Below, piece by piece: positions 39,343-52,230 of a stretch of 64,000 nucleotides of DNA (position 1 is its first letter; the number at the start of each line of letters is the position of its first letter). Source of the stretch: Baylisascaris procyonis (Eukaryota > Nematoda > Chromadorea > Rhabditida > Ascarididae); contig JAZARR010000250.1 in NCBI GenBank assembly GCA_037389465.1, positions 5,138,001-5,202,000 on the forward strand, given 5' to 3'. The notes under the pieces were generated by a model. It made no database searches and was not told the DNA's origin. It saw only the letters and a list, made by a program, of their open reading frames with translations. Position numbers and translations under genes: made by a program.

Positions 39343-41404
39343 TTAGTCACATATGGGCTGGCCATCTGCGCCCTTCAAGGACGATAAGTCAAATTGGGAT
39401 AACTTTGACTTAAAACCATCAAGGTTTCTAGCTTCAACAATGTCAGGTGGTAGTTGATTCCATAGTCGGATGACTCGAAAGGAAAACGAATTTAGTAGAC
39501 CCGTTTTGGCCGAAAACTTGCGTTGTAATTGAAAACGATGAAATCTGGAACGTGTGTTGAAGCGGGTGTATGCAAACACGTTCTCGAACGGAATATCGCA
39601 GCACCCTTTCACTATCTTAAAGCATAAGTGATGGTCAAATTCAATTCTGCGGTATTTCAAACTTTTTAGGCCAAAAATCCACAGTCGTTCAGGGTAGGAG
39701 GGAATGAGAGAGTTTGGAAAGGCCTTACGAAAGGCGGATTTTGTGTATCGCCTTTGCACATTTTCAATCATGTCAGCGTCCTTGTGAGCATATGGTGACC
39801 ATATCTGGGTACAATATTCAAGAAGAGGGCGACAATAGACGATAAAAGCAAGTCTGTAATGTTCGATGCACGGATGTTCCAGTGAGCGTAGTATACAGTT
39901 GGCTACTCGTGAGGCTTTTCTGGCTGTTACGGTACAATGAAAAGTCCATTTTAAGTTCGAACTAATATGTATCCCAAGGTCCCTGATTACGTTTTGGTCG
40001 CAAAGCTTGTTCCCATTTAAACGCAGAGGACACTCATGTTGAGAGTTTATATGGAAGAGGCTACTTTTTTCTTTTGATATACGCAACTGCCATGTTTGCG
40101 ATCAACGTTCTAGATATATAAGATCCTTCTGGATTTCGTGAGAATCTACAGCAAGATTGTTGAGTGAGCGATAAATCTTAAGGTCGTCCACAAACAATCT
40201 GCCGCACTCGACAAGCCATCGGGTAAATCGTTTACATAAATAAGAAAGAGTAAAGGGCCAAGTATACTCCCTTGTGGAACTCCGCTAGTAATAATTCGGG
40301 GCTGTGAATAGCATCGACCAATTTTTACGCTAAATTCTCGCTGTGAGAGAAATGATTTTAGCCATTTCTAAAGTTCACCAGATATCCCATAACCTTTAAG
40401 TTTGATCAACGGTTTTTGCTGACAGATCGTATCAAATGCTTTAGCATAGTCATTATAAACCACCTCGACCTGCTGGTTTTTATTCACCGCAGAGTGCCAG
40501 TCATGGAAGCAAAATATCAGCTGTGAGAGCGTGGACTTTCGTGGCAGGAAACCATACTGAGCAGGGCTAATCAAAGCGTTTGAATCGAAATGGGACATTA
40601 TATTTTCTTTTACGATAATTTCCAGGAGTTTACATATTGATGAAGTTAGGCTAATGGGGCGATAATTGTGTACTCTGTTCGCTGGACCCTTTTTTAATAT
40701 AGGCGTCACAATAGCAGTCTTCCATTTTGATGGTATGGAACCAGTAACCAGACTGTGTTTAAATATATAAGAAAGTGGGTAACATAAACCCTGAAGGGTT
40801 CGCTTTATAAAGTACGAAGGTACCGAGTCTGGGGTCATAGAAATCTTATCACTGAGCTTTGTAATAGCTGCACTGACCACATCAGAGTCAAGAGAAACCC
40901 AATTAAGTTTTTTATCGCATCTTACCGGGAAAGCAGGTATCTCGTTATCGTCATTGATGAATACTTCGGAGAAGTAGTTTGCAAACATCTCACATTTTTC
41001 TTGGTCACGCGTAATGATGAAATTACTTTCAGATTTTAAGGCGCAAATATCTCTCCTAGTGCTGAGTTTCGCGTTCATGTATTTAAAGAATGATTTTTTT
41101 ATTACAGGAGCATATAAGGCGCTCTTCTCGATTTTTTGCAAACCTAGTGCACTCTTTCTCAAAATCCTTAGCACATTTGTTAAAAGCCGCAAAGCCTCCG
41201 GGGAGGAAGCGGTCACGCCAAAGAAAATGCTTTTTGGCAGCCAGTCGTTGCAGGTGGGGAGGGTAAGGGATGCTTCTTTCGCTGGTAACTTCAAAGTAGA
41301 TACTACAGTGGTCACTGGTAGAAAAGTTGGGAAGTCCTTCCCAACTTTTCTACCAGTGATCACTGTAGTATCTACTTTGAAGTTACCTGCGAAAGAAGCA
41401 TCCC
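39343..41404 (-). pseudogene. Non-LTR reverse transcriptase, broken
   Basis: Read 5' to 3' on the minus strand: YRPISLTSSICKLLE, QYGFLPRKST and VVYNDYAKAFD (fingers and palm, motif A) from the frame at 40368-41522; then [13 protein letters not shown] (motif B) and FVDDLKIYR (motif C, with FVDD replacing the usual FADD/YADD) between 40087 and 40367; then a C-terminal domain at 39343-40086 ending near FRVIRLWNQLPPDIV. The protein is interrupted by an in-frame stop just after SGEL (about 40365) and by a frame change between motifs B and C, so it cannot be made intact. The frame upstream of 41404 is probably not part of the element. Confidence 0.9.
41267..41404. repeat. 68-bp-arm palindrome with 2-base spacer
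   Basis: Left arm 41267-41334 and right arm 41337-41404 are reverse complements at 66 of 68 positions, separated by TC. It sits exactly at the 5' boundary of the retroposon. See findings for possible origins. Confidence 0.95.
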
Positions 41405-42403
41405 TCTGACCTATATTTCCTTTGATTTTCAAGCATAATAGCGTAAATGACCATCCAGTTCTATTTAATCCACAAAATAACGTCGCCATTGTTGAGAAAA
41501 TTACTAAAGTAGCATTGTCCAATGCGATTACATCCTTGTTTTGCCCAATTACATCCCCCCCCCCACTCCTTCCCTCTCTGATTATTTAATTTAATGCTTT
41601 TCAACCTGCAATCAGCATCTTTTATTATACCTCATAAGATTAATAAAGCAGTATTCCATACCGCAAAAGTTCCCAGATATACGTCGTTCGTCAACAAAAA
41701 GTCTTTGCTAATCAAAGGAATGACATTCTGGATCAAAATATGAGGGAAACTGAAATTATCTGCGATATTTATGCAAATCTGATTTCAAAATAACGCACTC
41801 ATTGACATTTTGATTGTATCAAAGAATGTATCTCAACTGTAGTGAAGAAGATAAATAATAAAGAGTAGGGGAAAGGAGGTTTCCACTTCAACTTCAATGG
41901 GTTTGTCTGGACCCCACCCCCTCTCGCTCCTAAGTTAACCACAAAGTATTTAGGAGAAAAAAGGTGGGAGGGGGAGGGGAGAAGGGGAGGGGAGAGGGGG
42001 AGGGAGAAGGGGCTAGAGAAGTGATGGTTAAATTCGATAGGCAAGGATGCCCACACACACTTCAAGATCATTGTGCAGCTGGAGGCATTTCAATACCATT
42101 CACAAACAAACGATGCACAACGCCAACGTTCTTCTTGCCACTACTCGAAGCTTTCACACAACATACATTACTGCCAATTTCGAAATGCGTCTCTGTACCA
42201 TCCTCCACAAATTCACCCTGAAAGTTTCATTCACAATCGATTGTTGCTCTTATTGTCTAGACTCAAACTAATCAATAAATCAATCGATCAATATTGACAT
42301 CCTTAAAAAGTATGGATCATTTCTTCGTATCATCACGATCTCTGGGTAATTGAAAAAGGCAGAATAATACATTGCAGGATAGGGAAGACCGTATCACTTT
42401 CAA
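41405..42403. other. Intergenic, no gene recognised
   Basis: Between the retroposon and FAIM. It contains a poly-C run near 41557 and the G-rich tract listed separately; otherwise nothing I can name. Confidence 0.45.
41963..42012 (+). repeat. G-rich tract, possible G-quadruplex
   Basis: Nearly pure purine with many runs of three to five G separated by A or GA, so four G-runs fall within short loops. On the minus strand it is a C/T tract and could also act as a polypyrimidine stretch. Confidence 0.7.
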
Positions 42404-45400
42404 CTAATATGTGCAATGAATAGAGAGAGAGCAGTCGAAAAGAATTTCACTTTTATGGTTTTTTTTTTCGCAAATTAGAAAACTGTCTACACTAATATTA
42501 TGCTTGTGGGAATGTACGTATATGTCTGCCAGTCTGTTTCTCTGCAGGGTAGTTTCACCTCGAGAACCATTGAACATGCATTTAAGAGGTTCATCGATGC
42601 AGAGTTCAACCACTGAACCATTGAAGCATTGAAGCTGGTATGTAACGTTCTCTCCTATACCAATTTGCAAGTGATTCTTCGAGTTAAATGTGTCTAAAAA
42701 TTTGCAATCATTTTACCACATTGATCAAATCACACAAAAATGAATTTTTCACAGATTTGTACGATCGATCTAACTGGTTGAATACGATTACCCAATTATG
42801 TATATCTTAATGTTTGTTTTGGTAATTTATGAAACTCTAGGTTAACGAAATCGATTTAGGCATGTAATTACAAAAAGTGATGCATTCAATTGAAGTGAGT
42901 TATATGCTCCTTCAGATTATAAGAAATTTACAAGTGACTGCTTACCGCGGTATCCATTTTTTGACCATTCACCCAAATATCCATCGTTCCTTTTTCTGCA
43001 AAAAACGCATTTACTTATGTAATTATTAGTTATTATAGAGGCATCCCGTCTTGGCTACTTGTTTGTTTGGCTAATCCTTCTTCTCTTGATTGCTGTCCCT
43101 TTTTTGCAGAACTTAATGAAATAGCAGCTAGGATATGAACACCCTGAAAAGCACGAACGAATATTAACGTCTCATACCGCAGGGTTGCAATGGGGGAATT
43201 TTTGCATAGGAACATCATGTTACGTAGAAAGGATTATAACGCAGTCGGGCTATGCATCATATGGGAATAAGTACGCTGCGGGACATTTTCAATAGAATAA
43301 ATTCCGTTTAAGCACTTGATGTAAGGTTCAGGAAGCATAAGGCAAAAGTGGGATTTTGAAAGTCACAAGTGTGGAAACCCATAAAAATCAACATTTTGCT
43401 GCAGTAAGCGATAATTTTTAACTATGCACTATAGCAACAACTAGTGTATACTTTAACGTATTCATTTTCTCAGATTGGCCGGATGCTCATCATTCTCTTT
43501 CAACCTGAAATCTCGCTAACACTTTGAGGTTCAAATTTTTTGAATCACTGTCTCGAACGATCCTCTTTACTTCTTCGGGTCGAATCTAATGGTCGCCAAC
43601 GATCTCTCCTATCGTCAATATTTCGGTGCTCCTACCATCTTCAGAGCTGAGCAACACTTCCAGAGGTAGTTGCGTCGGTTGCTACAACACCAGATACAGT
43701 TCCGAAGATGATTGCACAATTGCAGCAGCGGCAGCAGCAGCTTCAAAGATTGTCGCGCCAGTTGCTACAGCAAAAACAGCAGGTCCGAATATAGTTGGAG
43801 GATCGAACTATTAAGGAACGGAGAGCGATCGTAGATGGCCATCGAACTCAGTTCGAAGACGAAAATGACCAAGTGATACAGTGATATTGCAATAAGTGGG
43901 TTTCCCTATTATCCATGAGATTGTTATTCCCCATCGATCTCTATTCATTGATCTAGAGTCAAGTCCTTAAAAGTTGTTGTTCTTACTATTGGTTGCTAAA
44001 CCTCTTTTCCTTACTCTTAATGTTAAAACGCCCGTTATTCTTACTTTTCCAAAATTTCCATTTTCCACCCCCTTAATTGTAATATCCTTCAAGTTTTGTG
44101 ACGTTTCAGGATCCGCCGTTTGATGAAACACAAGAAGTTGCGCACGCTTCGCAAAGGCCTTGTTACAGCGCGAAAGTAATTTGCTTTTGCTCATTTGTAC
44201 TGATCGAAAGATAGGATGGAAGCGAGTGACTTTTGAAGCTAAAACCATAACTCGTTCTTACGGAGAAAGGCATTTCTTTAGGTAAAGTGCATATCAGCGC
44301 AAGCGCAGTTCATCAATGGGAATGACAGACCGAATATGCAGAGGGTCGGATGACTTTAGCGAAAACCTCCATACTCGGGAATAAAATGTTTTACGATTAG
44401 CTTTACAATGATATAAGAGCCGATACAATCTTCGGATGTCTTTTGAATGGAAATTTTCCCTGGCCAGATGTGATCCTTTATGTTCTCTTATGCGTGATGC
44501 AACATAAATAAACTATGAGAGAGTCAGGATATAGGTTAAATGTAGTAAAAGGATTCAGGCATTAAAATGACCGAAAAATAACTCTCTACAAAGCTGAGAG
44601 GTATAACTCGCAAATTTTTTTTAGTGGAGTACCAACGGAAGATCTATACAATTATTGATCCGATCACTAATCCATAATCAAGAGAGAGGGCAGGGGACAA
44701 AATGACAAGAGAGGGAGAACGACTCGGAGCAAAGGAAAAGAGCCCAATAGAGATACGTCACTCAACGCTAGCTACCTGAAGAGATAATAAATGGTTTTCT
44801 TCATTATTGCAAGTTGTGAAAGATATGATTGTTAAAAAACTCCATTTATTACGAGAATAAAACTTTGACTTTTATTTCTTTCACGCTTTCTAGGTGCAAT
44901 AGCAGCCGTTTAATCGATCTCTATCGTTTGCACAAGATATGCCTTCTATCTGCTTCAGCAGCTTCTCACTGTTCTCTCCAAACATCGTTCACAGCTTGGA
45001 AGGAACATATATAATGGGTTAAATTTCTTTGCCATCAATCTGCGGATTTGATTGTTTTTCCACAAGAGTATTGTAGACAAGAAACGACAAACCAAGACAG
45101 ATACGTGTATCCTCTCCACTGATATTCACATTCCACGTCTGCAGCAGTTTACTTTGCTCTTCACGAAATTTTTCATACGTCTTTCCATTCACCTCCAAAC
45201 TATACTCGTAGGCGAATGTACCAAGTGCCTCGACACTTATAACACATTTCATTTTGCCAATTGTAAATGTCTCTTTACCAACCAATTTAAACATCCAATC
45301 CTTTCGAAGTACTTCCTGCAAATTTATTGTTGATTGTTCTCATATTCGATGGTGGAATCTATTCTTCTGTACCAAATTGAAGCTCAGTGAGCATTTTTAC

Positions 45401-45932
45401 AGCATATTATCCATTAGTCAGTACTGGTTGGGAAAGTTTTCAAAAAATGATATCTCCTTTGGATATGACTGATTTTTCTTCCTTCTAAGAAGACAAGGTA
45501 GTTGCTTTTTTGAATAGAATAAAGCAATACAAATGTTTTTTAGCGTATATGATTTTCGCTTCATCATTGTTCGAAGTTGTTAATTTGTCATAATATCTTT
45601 TCTGGTGCATTCCTAGTATATATCATAAAGATAATCAATTTATGCAGAAATTTCAATCTTTTATCCACAAGGAAATTATATTTATAAGCCCTTTGACTAT
45701 CAGCTCGATTTGAAGCATTTGAAAATTAATAAGTTCCTTCCAATCAATGATGTCTTTCGTAATATATTCTTCTAATTTGGCGTTGCCATCAAAGAGTTTT
45801 GATAAAGGAAACCTGTCCATCGACGCGAATAATCCTCTTGCCAGTTGTTGTGCCGTGTTCGAACTCAATTTTATGTACCTTGTCCTGTAAAGGGACCATC
45901 CAAATAGCCACAGTATCCTGACTGTCAGCCAT
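42404..45932 (-). CDS. Fas apoptotic inhibitory molecule (FAIM)
   Basis: Homolog of a cytosolic protein known in vertebrates for opposing Fas-induced death and limiting protein aggregation. Exons: 45813-45932, 45093-45315, 42946-42995 and 42404-~42676. Exon 1 starts MADSQDTVAIW and contains HKIEFEHGTTTGKR; exon 2 has RKDWMFKLVGKETF, FAYEYSLEVNGK and SGEDTRICL; exon 3 has KGTMDIWVNGQKMDTA. These follow the FAIM fold in order with matching phases (0, 1, 0). The last exon (NHLQIGIGEN...VVELCID) aligns loosely with the final FAIM strands. Its acceptor is weak (CGAAG before AAT), and its reading adds about 45 unexplained residues (total 221 against about 180-200), so the true end may be earlier. 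Intron 2 (2.1 kb) contains a broken coding remnant on the other strand. Confidence 0.9.
43592..43884 (+). pseudogene. Broken glutamine-rich coding remnant inside FAIM intron 2
   Basis: Plus-strand block with protein-like composition in AT-rich intron DNA. One frame (43592-43669) reads ANDLSYRQYFGAP... to a stop. A second (43651-43794) reads PEVVASVATTPDTVPKMIA followed by a Gln/Leu-rich stretch such as QLQQRQQQLQRLSRQL, then TAG. The same frame continues after the stop with LEDRTIKERRAIVDGHRTQF to TGA at 43882. One frame shift and one in-frame stop suggest a decayed gene copy. I do not recognise the parent. The Gln tract could form a coiled coil. Confidence 0.4.
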
Positions 45933-47575
<1,643 letters not shown>

Positions 47576-47589
47576 GTTGTTATGGCAAC
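47576..47589 (+). promoter_or_regulatory. X-box motif (RFX-type binding site)
   Basis: GTTGTTATGGCAAC fits the consensus RYYNYYATRRNRAC at all 14 positions. RFX factors (DAF-19 in nematodes) bind this site in promoters of ciliary genes, usually within a few hundred bases of the start codon. It lies 254 bases before the candidate kinase-gene ATG at 47844. Confidence 0.5.
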
Positions 47590-47843
47590 CGACGGCATTC
47601 GAAACGGAAATCGTATATCGGTCAAAGAGACGTAGAAACGTGATGTCCCTATGTTCAATTGCAGCTAAAAAGGAGTGGTCGTGCTAGGTTCGACGGGTTT
47701 GTTGAGTTGCAACGTTGCCAATAGTCGGTTATTTGCTTTCATGCTTGCACGATGATAGATCGCTTTCAGATATAGTGCTTATTCGAATGAACTGCTGTGA
47801 AATTCAATTCTTATGCATTTAATGGACTCCAGTTGTACTATAT

Positions 47844-49343
47844 ATGACTTCTCGTAAGGTATACACTCGACATTCACGTCGCACTTCATCGCTGAATCAT
47901 GGAAAACCGACAGCAAATCGAGGTACACATATTATTACCTGATGTTAAGTTAATAATGTGATGATGTAACAGTAGGTAATATCTCTTTTATGAACATATT
48001 TCAATGTCATCTTGTAGATAGATTTCATCATCATAGAGAAATATTGAAAATTAAATGAATGAAAAAGAAATAATTGCAGTAGGATTTGATTAGAAAAAAT
48101 CTGTGTGATATTGTGAGAAATATCACGCGAAACGCTCGTATTATTATCCGTGCGTAAATATATCACGGTAAATGTAATGCAATAATATATTCTACTATTG
48201 TTCAACGACGCCTAAATTAGCTGAGAATGTTTTTAAACAATCAGATTCGAGTGATCTGAGCATAAAAATATTATTTATGGAAGCAGGAATTAAAAATCAA
48301 GAAAAGGTAAACGAATAATCTCAGTACTCGTTGGTACGAAATGAAAGTACCGATTACTTCGGCTCTTTGATAAAGAGAGATATAAGGATTTATCAATAAA
48401 GAACACCTGGAGCTGACTAATTTTGGTTTAATGTTCACATAATCTCATGGTTTTTGCAAATATTCCATCTCTTTTAAAAGCGCGTTAGTGACAAATTTAA
48501 GTTTTTTCGGTAGAATGATATCGAACTCTTCTGTGCAAAAGTTTTTGCTGTTATTTTTTCTTTGCTCAAGTTTAGATGAAATGTTTTCTTTCACACATTA
48601 CTAAAATATTTGAAATAAGCTATAACGTTTGTGAAAAGGAAAAATCTCCCCCCGATGAATGGCAATTCTCGCAATTTGCTTTGGCTGCAAAGATATTCTT
48701 TTGTATGCATTCCTGTCAAAAATTCCAACTTTCACTTCAGAGAATTAAGCATTGCTCGTTGACAGTGGCATATCCGATTTTGTGCTGATAATCGGCTAGT
48801 AGTACGTCTTATATATAGGCTTTTTATTTTAGTGATTTCGAACACTGTTTGGGACTTCTGAAGAACTTTGGATTTTTTTAGTAAAAAAACCAGGAATGTG
48901 ACTGGATTTTTGAGTTGATATCACTGTAAACTCCTCTGAGAACGTCCACATCAGAAGTTTCGATATAAGTTCAATTTCACTTGCTGCCACATGACCTATT
49001 TCTCATGCATCGCCTTTGAAGCGAATACTGTATTTGCCTTGCAGCCGTCAAGCAACATATGGAAAAGATGAAATGCTTTTATGTGGTATCTTAATAATAA
49101 TAAATTAGCCTATTAGCATCATCATCTGCTGACTATTGTTTTCAATGAGCGCAATAATTTATGAAATAAAACTGATTCTCCCATAATCAAGATACTGCCT
49201 TTAGCTTACCTGTCAAATGGTTTCAGATTGTTTCCACATATTTATTCAATCGCACTTGTGATGCTGTGAAGCTAGATTTGTTGGAACAGAACAGAAAATG
49301 CCGCTTTATCATAAAATCTGGGAAATAATCTTATTAATATGGT

Positions 49344-49405
<62 letters not shown>

Positions 49406-50904
49406 TATTTATTAATTTAATTACTCACTTATTTATTCATTCATTCGATATGCTCTAATATTTTCTGACACCGTGATATTGTAGAAGAAGGTCGCATGAC
49501 TGGAATACAATTGAAAACGGTTGAACTGTGGCGGAGAGGAATTAGATCCTCTCAAATATCACTGCAGTATGCTGGATAAATCACAACCATAGTATAAAAT
49601 GTTCTTTTATTCTGCATGATCGACATGCCAGTAACCATGCTGACTGCAGGGATACAATTGCAAAGCTTCTTGTCGCAAAAAAGACTGAATTTTAATTGAT
49701 AACTTTTTAGCTAACTTTAAATAAGCAAGAAAATAAACTCGAATAAAGTTGAACTCAATAAATAACACCAGAGTTTGCATTTATTGTCCCCTTTCGTATA
49801 GTTTGTATCACCGTGTTTGTTGCGTCATGGTTGTGGTAGCACTAAAGGGGAAAAATCTGTTGTGGATGTCATCTCGACATTATATCTTAGTATTGAAAAC
49901 TTCATCCTATTTATACAAATTTCACGACTTCATAAAGTTATAACATCGATAAAGGAGCACTGTATTTTCATAATAATTACAGAATTATTGCAAATTGCTA
50001 TCATCGAGAAATTTGCACTGTGAAAAAGAACTCATAGATTCGAAGTAAATGAAGTCATTCCAACTCACAAATTGCCTGCACTGGTTAAGGTATTTTTGAT
50101 GAAAATAGCGAATGCTCCAACCATCTGGTAGCACTCTGTGCTGGCATAAGTGCAAATAATTTCCCGGTATAGGGCACGTTTATACTGAGGGCGTTTCATT
50201 TTTTCAGCGTCTGCGAGGGTACCATGAAAAAATCTTTTATATAGTTAGCGCATTTGCTAAACTCATTGGCCACTGCACTTCGCTAGTACTAAACAGACGG
50301 TTTCGCTCATTAGAAAGGAATGCGATAATATATATTGTTATACTGAAAAAAATTGGGCAAATTCGAGTGTACTACACCATTACGTTTGTAAGAATGAAAT
50401 AATCATAGTTAAATGCATTGTTGTGGAGCGTTTTTAAGTGATTTAACAATTGTTCGACAATAAAATGATTTAAAAAATATACAATAATTTTTAATACATT
50501 CTTATCTAAGCAATCAGCAATATTTTACTATTACCCAACTACTCTCAACACTCGCCATGCTCTGTTCGGTCTTCCGTAACAGTATCTAGAGGAAACTGGA
50601 TTTTAATCCAAGATGAATTGATCGTCATGAATTGATTGATCTTCGGTGGCTACTTAAATCATCCGTCTTTGAGAATTCGAAACTAGAAATCTTTCAGTTT
50701 TCTGTCATAAGCAATATTCTTGATGATTTGGATCACTAACGGCTACTCGACAGCAGAGATGATCTGCGCTCAAAGAGAGTATTGACTAATTTAACTGTAT
50801 ATTGCGATCATTTTCAGAGGGAGGCTCGCTTGATCTTAACAATAATAGGGTTCTATCGCGCCAACGGCGAATTTTTAAACCAATTTCAGATTGTCCCTCC
50901 GAAG
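47844..50904 (+). CDS. Candidate 5' exons of the doublecortin-like kinase gene
   Basis: Candidate exons with good splice sites and compatible phase: 47844-47922 (start MTSRKVYTRHSRRTSSL, basic and Ser-rich, phase 1 out), 48245-48306 (DLSIKILFMEAGIKNQEK, phase 0 out), and 50818-50904 (GFYRANGEFLNQFQIVPPK, phase 0 in and out). The second and third loosely resemble the opening strand of a doublecortin domain (hydrophobic stretch, then FYRNGD-like), which would fit the kinase type downstream. I could not find the rest of either domain, so at least one exon is missing from this model. This is inference from context more than proof. Confidence 0.3.
49346..49402. repeat. (TA)n microsatellite
   Basis: 57 bases of uninterrupted TA within the presumed 5' introns of the kinase gene. 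Confidence 0.98.
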
Positions 50905-52230
50905 GTATCGTCAAGGTATGAATTCCATTTTTCTGTACTTCGCACTAATAGATCTATTGCCATAATCGAATTCTGCTATTGTTTTGATAGCTGTAATTAT
51001 TTCTCTCATGCAGTGTTTTGATGCTCCAAAATCGTTTCAATGGCTGTATTAGATAGTGAAAACATGCGATTGTAAGTATAGTAAGTACGGTCAGAGTAGC
51101 ACAATTAAAATTCTATGCGAATCTTCCACTTTTTCATCTGAGCAAAAACTTATAAGGAATTCGTGTGTTATAATTCTAGAATCTGGAATCTACATCTAAC
51201 AAAAAATCATCTGTCTTGTGAAATGGAAACTGCGTTTAAAGCAATGATGCACTGTACATATTTTGAGGGTATAATTGTTGAACAATATTTTTTTCAACTA
51301 AGTCACTATACATAACACAAGTGTATTATGTTGTGCTTTTCAAAAAAAGAAATTGCGCTGAAATGCTTTATATCTTCGAATTTTGATTTGTTAAGAATTC
51401 TATACTGTTAAAATGGTGAATTGTATTACTGTTCTTAAGGTGTGCAAGAATGACAGTACACTTTTTGATTTCATTTTGATATTAATGATCTACGTAAAGT
51501 GAACCTGAAAAGTGTAAATCAGGCAAAGTGACATCACTGATTTAGATATATCGCTCAATGCTAATCTAAATGATTAGATATATTTCAACGTGATGATAAA
51601 CAGTCAGCAGTTGATTAGATCCATTAAAAGAACGACTTGTCTCATTCTTTTTGTGACTTATTTGGGCATGACCTGAGCTATATGCCCTTGCGACGGCACA
51701 ACGTTGAATAAAATTTCCACTGAACCTATGTTATCATGAGATTGTGATGCAATCTCGTAATAAAGCTGCCAACACTCACTTCGTTACGATGTGTAAGTTT
51801 TCAATAGGCGACGTACATTTTACGAGCCGATATTATATTAAATCGATAAATTATCAACGCGTTTATATAATTCCACTGGTATTCACATTACTTTTTGTGA
51901 TTTGAATCTCCTCAAAAGATTGGCAAACAAAAATACGGATATTCTGCACAAATTGATCAAGCAGACTGTTTGTTTATTTAAGATTTCAAGATTTTGTTTT
52001 ATCAAACTTGAGCAGATCTGAGACTGTTCCGGATCAACGTATTAACATTTCGATTCAAAATTGTTTATAAAATGGAATTTTGTTTCTTCATATGTATTGA
52101 CCATCAATATTTCTTGTTTACTATCAGAAAAGAGTGAGATTCCAAAATCGATAAGGTTTTCTCTAAACGTTTAAAGAATACAATGTGGCAATATTGTTTA
52201 GTGCTATCAGGTAATACTATTTTGATATAG

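Larger units (their letters stand above)
39130..41404 (-). mobile_element. 5'-truncated non-LTR retroposon (Jockey/CR1-like)
   Basis: Minus-strand element whose 3' end, at the low coordinate, has AATAAAG and a TTCG tandem tail and whose 5' end coincides with a large palindrome. It carries most of a reverse transcriptase but no endonuclease domain, so it is 5'-truncated. No convincing target-site duplication is visible. A related 3' tail lies at 1156-1228 and a related coding fragment at 55435-55931. Confidence 0.9.

Noticed and set aside
41014..41409. 131-codon plus-strand frame
   Set aside because: It is antisense to the reverse transcriptase and is lengthened by the palindrome, which makes both strands read alike.
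43967..44248. Minus-strand 93-codon frame in FAIM intron 2 with a mitochondrial-signal-like start
   Set aside because: Same strand as FAIM but no phase-compatible role as an exon, and no recognised family.
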